Assembly: GCA_028820935.1 (NCBI GenBank)
Contig: JAPPHZ010000010.1
Span: forward strand, 1-33,550
Length of the DNA stretch: 33,550 bases
Source of the DNA: a bacterium
Lineage (GTDB): Bacteria > Actinomycetota > Acidimicrobiia > Spongiisociales > Spongiisociaceae
Direction of reading: 5' to 3'
Notes under the pieces: model-generated
Told to the model about the DNA's origin: nothing
The model's database searches: none
The model's input: the letters and a program-made list of their open reading frames with translations, nothing else
Part shown: positions 16,827 to 24,028 of the stretch, one piece after another
Position numbering within the stretch: the first letter of the stretch is position 1
Layout: each line of letters begins with the position of its first letter
Translations under genes and position numbers: made by a program

Positions 16827-17711
16827 CTAGCGGGCGTGTTCCTCCGCCCAGCGTTCGAGCAGCAGATGGATCGCCCAGTTGCCCCCGTCACCCCACGACT
16901 CGACAGCCGCCCGTACGTCCGGTTCGGGCAATACCTCGCCCTTCTCGGCGCCCATCACGTAGCGGGAGACCACCTTGCGGACGCCCAGATCGCCGGCGGG
17001 GACCACGTCGGGACGGGCCAGGCAGCGGGCCAGGAACCATTCCGCCGTCCACCTGCCCACGCCGCGCAACTCCACCAGCCGGCGGATCACCGTCTCGTTG
17101 CCGTCCTCCTCGAGTCCGTTCAGTTGGTCCGCCGCGACAGCCCCCGCCACCCCCACGATGTATCCGGACTTCCGGGTGGTGAACTGCATGGCCCGGATGT
17201 CTGCCGGGTCGGCCACGGCCAGCTTCTCGGCGCCGGGGAAGCGCCACCATCGAACCCCGTCCATCTCCACCTCGGTGCCGTAGCGCCGGATCAGGCGGCT
17301 CATGGTGGTGTTGGCCCAGCGCATGTTGACCTGCTGGGCGCTGATCGAGGAGACTAGGACCTCGAGGCCTGCCGGGTTGAGAGGGATGCGGTAGCCGGGC
17401 ATGCGCCGGAGCTGGTCGGCCACGGCCGGAACCCGGCCCGCCACCTCCTCCAGAGGCGATCGCGGCAGCGTCTCACCCAGCCGGAACCGGGACTCCTCCA
17501 CCGCTGCCTCCAGGTCCCGGCGGGTACCGGTCCCCACCTCGATGCTGCCGTCCTCCACCTGGCGGATGCGGTAGGGAAGCCCGTCGGCGGTGGTCCGGTA
17601 CAGGTAGCCGTTCGAGACGGCGCCCAGCAGATCCGCTCCATACCTGACGAAGCGGGCGATCGAAGCCCCCAGGTCGATCGGGTTCCGGGGCGTCCAACGG
17701 GCGGTGCTCAC
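16827..17711 (-). CDS. Second AlkA-like DNA glycosylase (HhH-GPD)
   Basis: The 294-residue product has an HhH hairpin (ELRGVGRWTAEWFLARCL) and the catalytic Asp241 in PAGDLGVRK, matching the DNA-3-methyladenine glycosylase II group. Before this lies LVSSISAQQVNMRWANTTMSRLIRRYG, the conserved helix pair of AlkA. It excises alkylated bases in base-excision repair. The first 100 residues fit the AlkA N-domain. It shares little sequence with the neighbour at 15877 beyond the motifs. The GTG start overlaps the stop of the phosphogluconolactonase gene (GTGA), so the two form one transcript. Confidence 0.85.
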   Translation of the reverse strand: MSTARWTPRNPIDLGASIARFVRYGADLLGAVSNGYLYRTTADGLPYRIRQVEDGSIEVGTGTRRDLEAAVEESRFRLGETLPRSPLEEVAGRVPAVADQLRRMPGYRIPLNPAGLEVLVSSISAQQVNMRWANTTMSRLIRRYGTEVEMDGVRWWRFPGAEKLAVADPADIRAMQFTTRKSGYIVGVAGAVAADQLNGLEEDGNETVIRRLVELRGVGRWTAEWFLARCLARPDVVPAGDLGVRKVVSRYVMGAEKGEVLPEPDVRAAVESWGDGGNWAIHLLLERWAEEHAR

Positions 17712-18490
17712 GGCAGGTCGAGCCCTGCTGCGGCGGCCCGATCCACCAACCAGGTGACCGGCGCCGCGCCCTCCATGAGACGGCGGGCCGGGAGCGGGCG
17801 GTCGCCGGTGGGCTGGAGCACCTCAGCCACGGCGGCGGCCTTGGACCCGCCCGACACGAGCACGTAGACGGCGGCGGCCCGGTGCGCCAGGGGGTAGGAG
17901 GCGGTGAGGCGCCACGGTTGCGCGGCCGCCACCTCCGTGGCGACATACCACCGATCGGTGACGTCCAGCGCATCGCTGCCGGGGAACAGGGACAGGGTGT
18001 GGCCGTCCCCTCCCATACCGGCCAGGATCAGGTCGGGGCACGGCCCCCGGGCATTCCCTCCCATCGAGGCGAGAAGATCCGCTTCGTAGAGGGCGGCGGC
18101 TTCGGGGGCGGACCGGTCCGCCGCCCAAGGCACCCGAAGGAACCTGGCCTCGGTGCGGTCCAGCAGCAACCGCCCGATCATGGCGCCGTTGCTGTCCTCG
18201 TGGTCGGGCGGAACGTAGCGTTCGTCCCCCACCCACCCGCAGACACCCGACCATGGGATGTCCATCGTGGCCAGCCGGCGATAGGTGGCCACCGGGGTCG
18301 ATCCGCCCGCCATGGCCACCGACACCAGGCGCCCACCCGCTGCCCTGGCCTTGGTAACTTCCCGCCTGATGAGCGAGGCGATCATGGCAGCGGCCCCGGC
18401 GGCGAGCGCGGCCCCGTCCTCGAACACCCGCACATCGGCCCGGCCGATCTTCACGCGATGTTGTGTTATCTGTTGTTGTGTTCCGTCCAT
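17708..18490 (-). CDS. pgl: 6-phosphogluconolactonase
   Basis: This enzyme hydrolyses 6-phosphogluconolactone in the oxidative pentose phosphate pathway. The 260-residue product has AGGSTPVATYRRL (residues 61-73), the GDERYVPPDHEDSN motif (88-101) and GMGGDGHTLSLFPGS. The start is set at ATG 18490. The frame stays open to 18784, but that extension overlaps the divergent hydrolase gene and has no homology. A TANNNT box seven bases upstream of this ATG supports it. Zwf and Gnd are not nearby, although rpiB, another pentose phosphate gene, lies about 800 bases away. Confidence 0.93.
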   Translation of the reverse strand: MDGTQQQITQHRVKIGRADVRVFEDGAALAAGAAAMIASLIRREVTKARAAGGRLVSVAMAGGSTPVATYRRLATMDIPWSGVCGWVGDERYVPPDHEDSNGAMIGRLLLDRTEARFLRVPWAADRSAPEAAALYEADLLASMGGNARGPCPDLILAGMGGDGHTLSLFPGSDALDVTDRWYVATEVAAAQPWRLTASYPLAHRAAAVYVLVSGGSKAAAVAEVLQPTGDRPLPARRLMEGAAPVTWLVDRAAAAGLDLP

Positions 18491-18497
18491 GACCGGA

Positions 18498-18503
18498 ACC
18501 CTA
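18498..18503 (-). promoter_or_regulatory. -10 box, leaderless start of pgl
   Basis: Read on the - strand, TAGGGT ends seven bases before the pgl ATG, and no Shine-Dalgarno sequence is present. Transcription would start at or one base before the start codon. The divergent hydrolase gene begins only 45 bases away, so the two promoters share this short spacer. Confidence 0.4.
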
Positions 18504-18535
18504 ACGGGGGGTTGCGACACACAGGAGATCCTGAG

Positions 18536-19189
18536 TTGACCCGGCAGGTCACCATCGAATCGGGCGCCGGCTCGGTGACCGGCCGCTGGCGGGTTCCCGA
18601 GGGATCGCGGCGCGCCGCGGTGCTGCTCGCCCACGGCGCCGGGGCCGGGCAGGACCATCCGGGGATCACGACCATTGCTGAAGGGCTGGTCAGCCAAGGC
18701 CATCCGGTGCTGACGTTCAACTATCCCTACATGGAGGCCGGACGCAGGTTCCCGGACCGTCGGGAGACGTTGCTGCGATGTCACCGGGCGGCGGCGGCCT
18801 GGCTGGGGGACCGATGCGGCCGATTCGTGATGGCAGGGCGCTCGATGGGCGGGCGCATGGCCTCCTACCTGGCGGTGGAGGGTCAGCCGTGCGCCGGTCT
18901 GGTGCTGTACGCCTACCCGTTACATCCGGCGGGTAAGCCCGGCCGGTTGCGAGCCGACCATCTACCCCGGGTGCCGGTTCCCATGTTGTTCTTCACCGGC
19001 CGGAAGGACCGGTTGGCCCTGCCCCATCTGGTGGAGGCGCATCTGATGGGGCTGGAGCGGTCGGTGGTGGAGATCATCCCGGATGCCGACCACAGCTTCC
19101 GGGTGCCGAAGCGGACCGGCACCACCCAGCGAGAGGTCCTGCGCACTTTGGCGGAACGCACGGCCCGGTGGATCGAGGACCTGGCATGA
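18536..19189 (+). CDS. Alpha/beta hydrolase, KANL3/Tex30-like
   Basis: The 217-residue product has the oxyanion-side motif LLAHGAGAGQDHPG, the nucleophile elbow GRSMGGR (Ser), an acid in FFTGRKDRLA and the histidine in PDADHSF, so the catalytic triad is complete. The HGAGAG...HP motif is typical of the small KANL3/Tex30 or dienelactone-hydrolase-like group, whose substrates are mostly unknown. TTG 18536 is chosen because GGAG lies eight bases upstream. A longer reading from 17882 crosses pgl in antisense and is rejected. It is divergent from pgl. Confidence 0.85.
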   Translation: MTRQVTIESGAGSVTGRWRVPEGSRRAAVLLAHGAGAGQDHPGITTIAEGLVSQGHPVLTFNYPYMEAGRRFPDRRETLLRCHRAAAAWLGDRCGRFVMAGRSMGGRMASYLAVEGQPCAGLVLYAYPLHPAGKPGRLRADHLPRVPVPMLFFTGRKDRLALPHLVEAHLMGLERSVVEIIPDADHSFRVPKRTGTTQREVLRTLAERTARWIEDLA

Positions 19190-19232
19190 GGACGGCACCC
19201 CTTGATCTAGATGATTAGCTCCCAAGAGCTTG

Positions 19233-19291
19233 TGGCCAGTGACCAGCTGTTAATATCACCCAACATAAACTAGCAACTAGCAACTAGCAAC
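19233..19291. repeat. Heptameric tandem repeats, site A
   Basis: Between the convergent hydrolase gene and rpiB lie two units TGGCCAG-TGACCAG (19233-19246) and, 21 bases on, three exact units of AACTAGC plus a partial one (19268-19291). The period is seven bases. Related arrays lie at 23497-23546, 29841-29861 and 30263-30303. No coding frame uses them. Confidence 0.85.
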
Positions 19292-19298
19292 CAATCAG

Positions 19299-19742
19299 CT
19301 AGCGGCTTTCGTCCAATTGGGCGATCTTGGCCAACCGGCGGCGGTGGCGCTCTTCCCCTGAGAAGGTGGCGCCCAGGAAGGCCTCGACCAGCTCCACCGC
19401 TACGTTCGACCCGACCACCCGGCCGCCCAGGCACAGCACGTTGGCGTCGTCGTGTTCGACCCCTTGGTGGGCCGAGTAGTGATCGTGGGCGAGCGCAGCC
19501 CGCACACCAGCCACTTTGTTGGCGGCGATAGCGGCGCCGACCCCCGACCCGCACACGATTATGCCCCGGTCGGCCTCCCCACGCCTCACCGCCTCCGCCA
19601 CCGCGATCGCCAGATCGGGGTAGTCGACAGGGGCGGTGGAGTGGGTGCCCAGGTCGATCACGTCGTGGTCGCCTCGCAGGATCGAAGCGAGGTGCTCCTT
19701 AAGTGGGTAGCCGGCGTGGTCAGCGCCGATCGCGACTCTCAA
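19299..19742 (-). CDS. rpiB: Ribose-5-phosphate isomerase B
   Basis: RpiB interconverts ribose-5-phosphate and ribulose-5-phosphate. The 147-residue product has MRVAIGADHAGYPLKEHL at the start, the GIIVCGSGVGAAIAANKVAGVRAAL core and DANVLCLGGRVVG. Cys64 sits in the catalytic-base position, as in E. coli RpiB; the M. tuberculosis enzyme uses a different residue there. The TTG start at 19742 is supported by AGGAG about four bases upstream. A TATCCT box at 19768-19773 on the same strand is a fitting -10. It converges with the hydrolase gene. Confidence 0.95.
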   Translation of the reverse strand: MRVAIGADHAGYPLKEHLASILRGDHDVIDLGTHSTAPVDYPDLAIAVAEAVRRGEADRGIIVCGSGVGAAIAANKVAGVRAALAHDHYSAHQGVEHDDANVLCLGGRVVGSNVAVELVEAFLGATFSGEERHRRRLAKIAQLDESR

Positions 19743-19767
19743 CTCACTCCTAGAACGCCAGGATCGG

Positions 19768-19773
19768 AGGATA
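19768..19773 (-). promoter_or_regulatory. -10 box for rpiB
   Basis: On the - strand TATCCT lies 25 bases before the rpiB TTG. The predicted short leader contains the AGGAG ribosome binding site. A -35 element is not evident. Confidence 0.4.
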
Positions 19774-19810
19774 CCGGCTCGCCGTCCTCCAGCGGGCCCG
19801 CAGCGAGCAA

Positions 19811-19881
19811 CCTTAGGTTCAGGATGTGGTGGGGCGCGTTGTGAGCCTTAGGTTCGGGGGTGTGGTGGGGCCGCGTGGTAG
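19811..19881. repeat. 35-base direct repeat, two copies
   Basis: CCTTAGGTTC opens both copies (19811 and 19846), and both continue through a GTGTGGTGGGGC or ATGTGGTGGGGC core to GCGTKGTRAG-like ends. The copies are 35 and 36 bases long and about 85 percent alike by eye. They lie between the divergent rpiB and membrane-protein genes and upstream of both promoters, so a regulator-binding role is possible. Confidence 0.7.
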
Positions 19882-19921
19882 CACTACCCGGTCGCCGGGA
19901 TTCCGCGTGGTCGCCCACTCC

Positions 19922-19927
19922 TAGAAT
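19922..19927 (+). promoter_or_regulatory. -10 box, leaderless start of membrane protein gene
   Basis: TAGAAT, a near-consensus -10 box, ends exactly six bases before the ATG at 19934. No ribosome binding site is present in between or just upstream. This is the clearest of the leaderless cases in this window. The 11-base string CACTCCTAGAA also occurs at 19745 next to rpiB. Confidence 0.55.
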
Positions 19928-19933
19928 CGGCGC

Positions 19934-20722
19934 ATGGCAGAGTTCCAACTCCGGCCTCTGGACACGGGCGGGGTCTTCAAACAGTCCATTGCCGCCTACC
20001 GCCACCGCTTCGGCACGCTTATGGCTACGGCCGCGGTGCTCGACCTCCCCTATGCGGTGCTCTACTACGTGCTGGCGGACGAACCTCCTCCGCTTTCTGC
20101 CATACCGACCAACGAGGAGCTCTCGGCGTTCGTCGGTGCCCTGGGACCCTGGCTGGTGATACGCCTGCTGATCACGAGCATCCTGTTCGCGGCGGTCATC
20201 CGGACGGTCGGCGAGACCTATGCGGGTGTCGAGTCGTCATGGCGCGATACCACCGCCGCCGCGATCAGCCGGATGGTGTCCCTGGCCGTGGTGACGGTCC
20301 TGTTCTGGTCGGGGGTCACGCTCGGTTCGGCCCTGTTCGTGTTTCCGGGGTTGTTTCTCGTGGTGGCATGGTGCGCCACACTGAGCGCCGTCATCATCGA
20401 AGGGGCCGGGCCGCTCACCGCGTTCGCCCGCTCCTGGGTGATCACCGCCGGGCGCCGGATGGCCATCTTCGGCGTCCTGGCCACCACGTCGGCGCTCGTG
20501 ATCGTGGCCAACCTGGTACTGGTGGTGGTACTCGGAGCGGTGCTCGGCTCCGTCATCGGTGACGCCGGTGCGTTGCTGGCATCGGAGATCGCCTGGGTGA
20601 TCACCCAGCCCTTCATCGCCGTGGTGCTGGCGGTTCTCTATCTCGATCTGCGGGTTCGCAAGGAGGAGTTGGACACCGACTGGCTCTCCCTGCAGATCTC
20701 GGCGACCTCCTTCGACAGTTGA
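19934..20722 (+). CDS. Multi-pass membrane protein, GDPD membrane-domain-like
   Basis: The 262-residue product begins with a soluble FQLRPLDTGGVFKQSIAAYRHRFGTLM segment, then about five or six hydrophobic helices. A cytoplasmic end with VLYLDLRVRKEELD follows. That start and end pattern is common in actinobacterial proteins annotated as glycerophosphoryl diester phosphodiesterase membrane-domain proteins, which lack the catalytic domain. Its job is unknown. It stands alone, with rpiB divergent and an Fe-S scaffold gene about 200 bases downstream. Confidence 0.7.
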   Translation: MAEFQLRPLDTGGVFKQSIAAYRHRFGTLMATAAVLDLPYAVLYYVLADEPPPLSAIPTNEELSAFVGALGPWLVIRLLITSILFAAVIRTVGETYAGVESSWRDTTAAAISRMVSLAVVTVLFWSGVTLGSALFVFPGLFLVVAWCATLSAVIIEGAGPLTAFARSWVITAGRRMAIFGVLATTSALVIVANLVLVVVLGAVLGSVIGDAGALLASEIAWVITQPFIAVVLAVLYLDLRVRKEELDTDWLSLQISATSFDS

Positions 20723-20802
20723 GGGCGCCGGCAGTGCGCGTACGGCCGGCCTACCGTCTCTGACCCGGCGATCCGCCACGAGCCGGCGGGCTGAGAAGGA
20801 CG

Positions 20803-20832
20803 TTTCCCGGTACCCTCCCGGCGGGGTATCCT
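20803..20832 (+). promoter_or_regulatory. Possible promoter of the NfuA-domain gene
   Basis: TTTCCC (20803-20808) and TATCCT (20827-20832) are 18 bases apart. The leader to the ATG at 20927 would be about 90 bases and contains imperfect direct repeats of GTTCCGCAAG-like sequence (near 20856-20885). AAGGA lies about 12 bases before the ATG, a loose ribosome binding site. Confidence 0.35.
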
Positions 20833-20926
20833 GACGGGTGGGCCGGTTCAACTCCGTTCCGCAAGCCTGTTCCGTTCGCAAGTCCGCAAACCTCCGCTAG
20901 ACCCCTCGTAAGGATGCATCCCACCC

Positions 20927-21211
20927 ATGAGCGCTACCGAGACCGCGGTAACCCTCCGCCCGTCCGTTCGTGAAGAACGGGTCGAGGTCGATCGCGACCT
21001 GCTCGATTCCACCCTGGAGTACATCCGTCCGGCCCTCCAGTACGACGGCGGCGACCTGATCCTGGAAGGGGTGGACGAGGACGGGACGGTGAACCTGAAC
21101 CTGGTCGGGGCTTGTAGCGGGTGTCCGATGTCGATGATGACGCTCACGGCGGGTATCGAACGGATCCTCAAGGATCGGGTCCCCGGCGTTACCGCCGTCA
21201 ACGCCATCTGA
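20927..21211 (+). CDS. NifU C-terminal (Nfu) Fe-S scaffold domain protein
   Basis: The 94-residue product is a single Nfu domain: LEYIRPALQYDGGDLILEGVDEDG, then the cluster-binding pair Cys63 and Cys66 in GACSGCPMSMMTL. Such proteins carry or pass on [4Fe-4S] clusters to target enzymes. It lacks the N-terminal A-type domain of NfuA. The meaB-like gene follows 39 bases later, perhaps in the same transcript. The Fe-S target is unknown; the local WhiB protein needs such a cluster, but a link is only a guess. Confidence 0.88.
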   Translation: MSATETAVTLRPSVREERVEVDRDLLDSTLEYIRPALQYDGGDLILEGVDEDGTVNLNLVGACSGCPMSMMTLTAGIERILKDRVPGVTAVNAI

Positions 21212-21250
21212 GCCGAGCCTGCCCTCGGTTGCCGCATCGGGCGTGTAGCA

Positions 21251-22036
21251 ATGCCGACCGGGGCCAGCCGACCGACCCCCGAGCCTCTAGCGGTGGGCGA
21301 ACGGGTGGAGCGGGTTCGTAACGGCGACCGGCGCGCCCTGGCTCAGGCCATTACCGCCGTGGAGGAGGATCCTGCGGCGGCTGGCGACCTGCTGGAGGCA
21401 TTCACCGCGCTCGCCGGCAGGGCTTCGAGGATCGGCATCACCGGCGCGCCCGGTGTGGGCAAGAGCACCCTTGTCTCCACCCTGATCTCCGCCATCCGGA
21501 CGGAGGAGCGGACGGTGGCCGTGATCGCCGTCGATCCCTCCAGCCCTCTCACCTCCGGAGCTCTCCTGGGTGACCGGATCCGCTTGCAGGACCATGTAGA
21601 CGACCCGGGCGTGTACGTGCGGTCGGTGGCGGGCCGGGGCCATCTGGGAGGCCTGTCGGAGGCGGTCCCTCGCATCGCAACGGTGTTGGAGGGAGCCGGC
21701 TTCGACCTGCTGCTGATCGAGACCATCGGCGTGGGCCAGTCCGAGGTCGAGGTGATGCACCATGTGGACACCACGGTGGTGGTGGTGACGCCGGGGTGGG
21801 GCGACAGCGTCCAGACCGCCAAGGCCGGAGTGCTGGAGATCGGGGACGTCTACGTGGTCAACAAGGCGGACCTCGCAGGCAGTGCGTCGGCGCGCCGGGA
21901 CCTGGAGGTGATGCTCGCCATGGGTCCGGCCCGGTCCTGGAAGCCCCCGGTCCTGGAAACGGTGGCCACCGAGGGTGTCGGCGTGGGCGAGCTATGGCGA
22001 GCTGTCGAGGCGCACCAGGCCCACCTCCGCGGATGA
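21251..22036 (+). CDS. MeaB/ArgK-family GTPase, short version
   Basis: MeaB-like G3E GTPases protect and load B12 into methylmalonyl-CoA mutase. The 261-residue product has the P-loop GAPGVGKST (65-73), the VDPSSPLTSGALLGDRIRLQDH signature (94-115), IETIGVGQSEVEV and the NKAD base-recognition motif (204-207). It ends about 60 residues earlier than M. extorquens MeaB (329), so the C-terminal helical dimerisation arm appears to be missing. No mutase gene is in this window. A perfect 7-bp hairpin lies 18 bases after the stop. Confidence 0.88.
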   Translation: MPTGASRPTPEPLAVGERVERVRNGDRRALAQAITAVEEDPAAAGDLLEAFTALAGRASRIGITGAPGVGKSTLVSTLISAIRTEERTVAVIAVDPSSPLTSGALLGDRIRLQDHVDDPGVYVRSVAGRGHLGGLSEAVPRIATVLEGAGFDLLLIETIGVGQSEVEVMHHVDTTVVVVTPGWGDSVQTAKAGVLEIGDVYVVNKADLAGSASARRDLEVMLAMGPARSWKPPVLETVATEGVGVGELWRAVEAHQAHLRG

Positions 22037-22054
22037 GGATGCCCTGCCGCAGGC

Positions 22055-22072
22055 CCGGACGCTCACGTCCGG
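22055..22072 (+). terminator. Hairpin after the meaB-like gene
   Basis: CCGGACG and CGTCCGG form a perfect 7-bp stem with a 4-base loop, 18 bases after the stop codon. There is no U-tract. The position fits an intrinsic or partly Rho-aided terminator. Confidence 0.5.
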
Positions 22073-22140
22073 AACACCACACGAGATGCGGCGAGCCTGT
22101 CTAGTCCTGATTATTCCTGTTCCCAGCACACCGACGTGGA

Positions 22141-22260
22141 TCAGGCCACCTCAACCGCATCACTTATGAAGTAGCCCACCTTCGCCCGGCGGTGGTTTCG
22201 CACCGGCCGGAAGTTGAGGCATTCGAGACCCCTTATGTCCAGGTCAGGAGCACAGAGCAC
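22141..22260 (-). CDS. Possible small ORF or gene remnant
   Basis: On the - strand a GTG-started frame of 39 residues reads MLCAPDLDIRGLECLNFRPV, then RNHRRAKVGYFISDAVEVA. The amino acid mix looks protein-like, with conserved-looking aromatic and charged residues. No ribosome binding site or known family was recognised. It could be a decayed tail of a once longer gene or chance. I cannot name a family. Confidence 0.2.
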   Translation of the reverse strand: MLCAPDLDIRGLECLNFRPVRNHRRAKVGYFISDAVEVA

Positions 22261-22355
22261 TCGTTACCGTCACCCGTACAAACCCCTATCCATGAATAAT
22301 CGGGGCTAGCGAGCCCGCCGATCTAACCTGTCGGAACCCACAGCGAGGAGAGGTC

Positions 22356-23129
22356 TTGGAATACGCGTCGTACACCACACGGGATGCGGTAGGGGTCATC
22401 GAACTGACCCGTCCTCCGGTCAATGCCATCTCTGCCAGGGTCGTGCGCGACCTCGACGAGGCGTTCGATCGGGCGTCCGATCCCGAGGTCCGGGCTGTGG
22501 TGATCACCGGCCGCCCCCACTTTGCGGCGGGTGCCGATATCAACAAGTTCAAGCAGGCGCACGAGGAAGGCGCCGGCGCCCGTTCTCTCGAGGCGGACCG
22601 GCTGGGAGCCGTGATCCGTCGCATGGAGTTGATGACCAAGCCGATCATCGCGGCGGTGTTCGGCTACGCGCTGGGCGGAGGACTGGAGCTGGCGATGGGC
22701 GCCGACTTCCGCTACATGGCCGAGGACGCTCGGGTCGGCCAGCCCGAGATACTGCTGGGGATCATCCCGGGCGCGGGGGGCACCCAGCGCCTCACCCGGC
22801 TGGTGGGCTTCAACCGGGGCCGGGAGATCATCTACTCGGGCCGCCATGTGGGCGCCGAGGAGGCGCTCGCCATCGGGCTGGCCGACAAGGTGTTCCCGTC
22901 CGAGGTCCTGCTGGAATCGGCGCTGGAGTATGCGGCCACCCTGGCCGCCGGTCCGGCTGTGGCGCTGGGAATGGCCAAGCGGGCCATCAACGAAGGTTGG
23001 GGAAGCCCGATGGATGAGGCCCTCGCGGTGGAGGCGGACGCCTTTGACACGACCTTCGCAAGCGATGACGCCCGGGAAGGGGTGCTGGCCTTCCTGGAGA
23101 AGCGAACGGCACGGTTCAAGGGCACGTGA
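22356..23129 (+). CDS. Enoyl-CoA hydratase/isomerase family protein
   Basis: The 257-residue crotonase-fold protein has HFAAGADI (oxyanion-hole side), GYALGGGLELAMGADFR and PEILLGIIPGAGGTQRL. Glu111 and Glu131 match the two catalytic glutamates of true enoyl-CoA hydratases, so it should hydrate trans-2-enoyl-CoA in fatty-acid beta-oxidation rather than act as an isomerase. The TTG start at 22356 has a GCGAGGAGAGG site just upstream. A GTGA overlap couples it to the small lipoprotein gene. Confidence 0.93.
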   Translation: MEYASYTTRDAVGVIELTRPPVNAISARVVRDLDEAFDRASDPEVRAVVITGRPHFAAGADINKFKQAHEEGAGARSLEADRLGAVIRRMELMTKPIIAAVFGYALGGGLELAMGADFRYMAEDARVGQPEILLGIIPGAGGTQRLTRLVGFNRGREIIYSGRHVGAEEALAIGLADKVFPSEVLLESALEYAATLAAGPAVALGMAKRAINEGWGSPMDEALAVEADAFDTTFASDDAREGVLAFLEKRTARFKGT

Positions 23130-23500
23130 ACCGGGCGTTCCGGGCCGCCGGAGGGCCGGTGGTAGCGCTCGCGGTGCTGGCGGGCCTGGTGGTGCCGGCC
23201 TGCGGCGGGGAGGAGGACCCCGACGGCTACGACGGGGCGATCGACTGCGGGTCCCCGGCATGGTCGTGGGAGACCGAGTACGACCGCACCCATGAGGCGG
23301 AGCCGACCCCCTACGACGCCATGGTGGGCTTCGCGTCCGCCTATGACGACCGGTCGCCCTACGTGCATGTGGAGAGTGCCCGCACCGCCACCGTGGTGAT
23401 CGACGGCGCCGAGGTGGTGTTCGTGCGCGTGCTGGAACTGGCCACCGAGACCTTCGCCGCGGTGGAGGCCCACGGGTGCGCCGGCTTCGAGCCTACCTAG
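23126..23500 (+). CDS. Small predicted lipoprotein, unknown function
   Basis: The 124-residue product has a signal sequence with a lipobox (LVVPAC, Cys26), followed by an acidic stretch of Gly, Glu and Asp. The mature part has no family that I recognise. Its GTG start overlaps the stop of the hydratase gene (GTGA), so it is coupled to it. The stop codon lies inside the first unit of a heptameric repeat array. The protein is probably anchored to the outer face of the membrane. A role in beta-oxidation is not implied by the sequence. Confidence 0.7.
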   Translation: MNRAFRAAGGPVVALAVLAGLVVPACGGEEDPDGYDGAIDCGSPAWSWETEYDRTHEAEPTPYDAMVGFASAYDDRSPYVHVESARTATVVIDGAEVVFVRVLELATETFAAVEAHGCAGFEPT

Positions 23501-23546
23501 TTGCTAGTTGCTAGTTGCGTTGGATACCACTGACCACTGACCACTA
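23497..23546. repeat. Heptameric tandem repeats, site B
   Basis: Three exact units CTAGTTG (23497-23517, the reverse complement of CAACTAG) are followed after 8 bases by ACCACTG, ACCACTG, ACCACTA (23526-23546). Both arrays have a 7-base period. They fill the space between the convergent lipoprotein and SRPBCC genes. CTAGTTG relates to the AACTAGC units of sites A and D, and ACCACTG to site C. Confidence 0.9.
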
Positions 23547-23990
23547 TCAACCCTCGATCCTCCGCCTCAGCGTGGCCAGGTTCTTGGCCCACACCCGTCT
23601 CAGCACCACCCCGCCCACCAGGGCTGCGGCCGGGCCTCCGAGGAGCCAGGGGAAACGGATCCGCTCGCGCCACACCAGCCGGGTCCGTCCGGGGCTGGGT
23701 GAGGAGAGCTCGAAGCGGCCCTCACCCCCGAAGAGGCCCGTGTGCCGGCCGGCTACCGTGAGCATGGGCTTGATCTCGGTGATCTCGAAGCGGTCCATGG
23801 TGCGGAGCGGACCGATCCGGGTGTCGATCAGCAACACCGTGCCGGGTCCCTCCCTCTGGTCGGTCGCGAAGCGGATGGCGTGGGCGTCCTCCATCCATTC
23901 GGTGTGGGCGGCGAAGTCGGTCACCTCGGCCCAGACCCGATCCACCGGCGCATCGATCTCCACCGCGACTCCGGTGCGAACCTCCGACAA
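23547..23990 (-). CDS. SRPBCC (START/Bet v1-like) protein with C-terminal hydrophobic segment
   Basis: The 147-residue product has VAVEIDAPVDRVWAEVTDFAAHTEWMEDAHAI, the start of a polyketide cyclase/SRPBCC ligand-binding fold, and later LVWRERIRFPWLLGGPAAALVGGVVLRRVWAKNLATLRRRIEG, which contains a hydrophobic stretch that may anchor it to the membrane. Such proteins bind hydrophobic ligands; the ligand is unknown. I set the start at TTG 23990 because it leaves the fold complete and avoids overlap with the M23 peptidase gene. That start has only a weak ribosome binding site. Confidence 0.7.
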   Translation of the reverse strand: MSEVRTGVAVEIDAPVDRVWAEVTDFAAHTEWMEDAHAIRFATDQREGPGTVLLIDTRIGPLRTMDRFEITEIKPMLTVAGRHTGLFGGEGRFELSSPSPGRTRLVWRERIRFPWLLGGPAAALVGGVVLRRVWAKNLATLRRRIEG

Positions 23991-24028
23991 CCCGGCTACC
24001 CATCTGCACAGGCGGCAGGAAATACCCG

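Larger units (their letters stand above)
22037..22355. other. Long non-coding gap between meaB-like gene and enoyl-CoA hydratase
   Basis: This 319-base gap holds a terminator-like hairpin (22055-22072), a small hairpin GGGCT/AGCCC (22303-22316), and a possible - strand open frame at 22141-22260. No known RNA family was recognised. It contains no clear promoter for the downstream gene, which instead has a strong ribosome binding site. Confidence 0.6.

Noticed and set aside
17882..18535. N-terminal extension of the alpha/beta hydrolase frame
   Set aside because: The upstream part is antisense to pgl and does not match any hydrolase. A TTG with a good ribosome binding site at 18536 gives the proper start.
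18491..18784. N-terminal extension of pgl
   Set aside because: It overlaps the divergent hydrolase gene and lacks lactonase homology.
22034..22180. UGA at the end of the meaB-like gene as a selenocysteine codon
   Set aside because: The frame stays open for 48 more codons and a hairpin lies 18 bases downstream, which is tempting next to a genome with selA and selB. But MeaB is not a known selenoprotein, and the extra residues do not resemble the missing C-terminal arm. A terminator hairpin explains it better.
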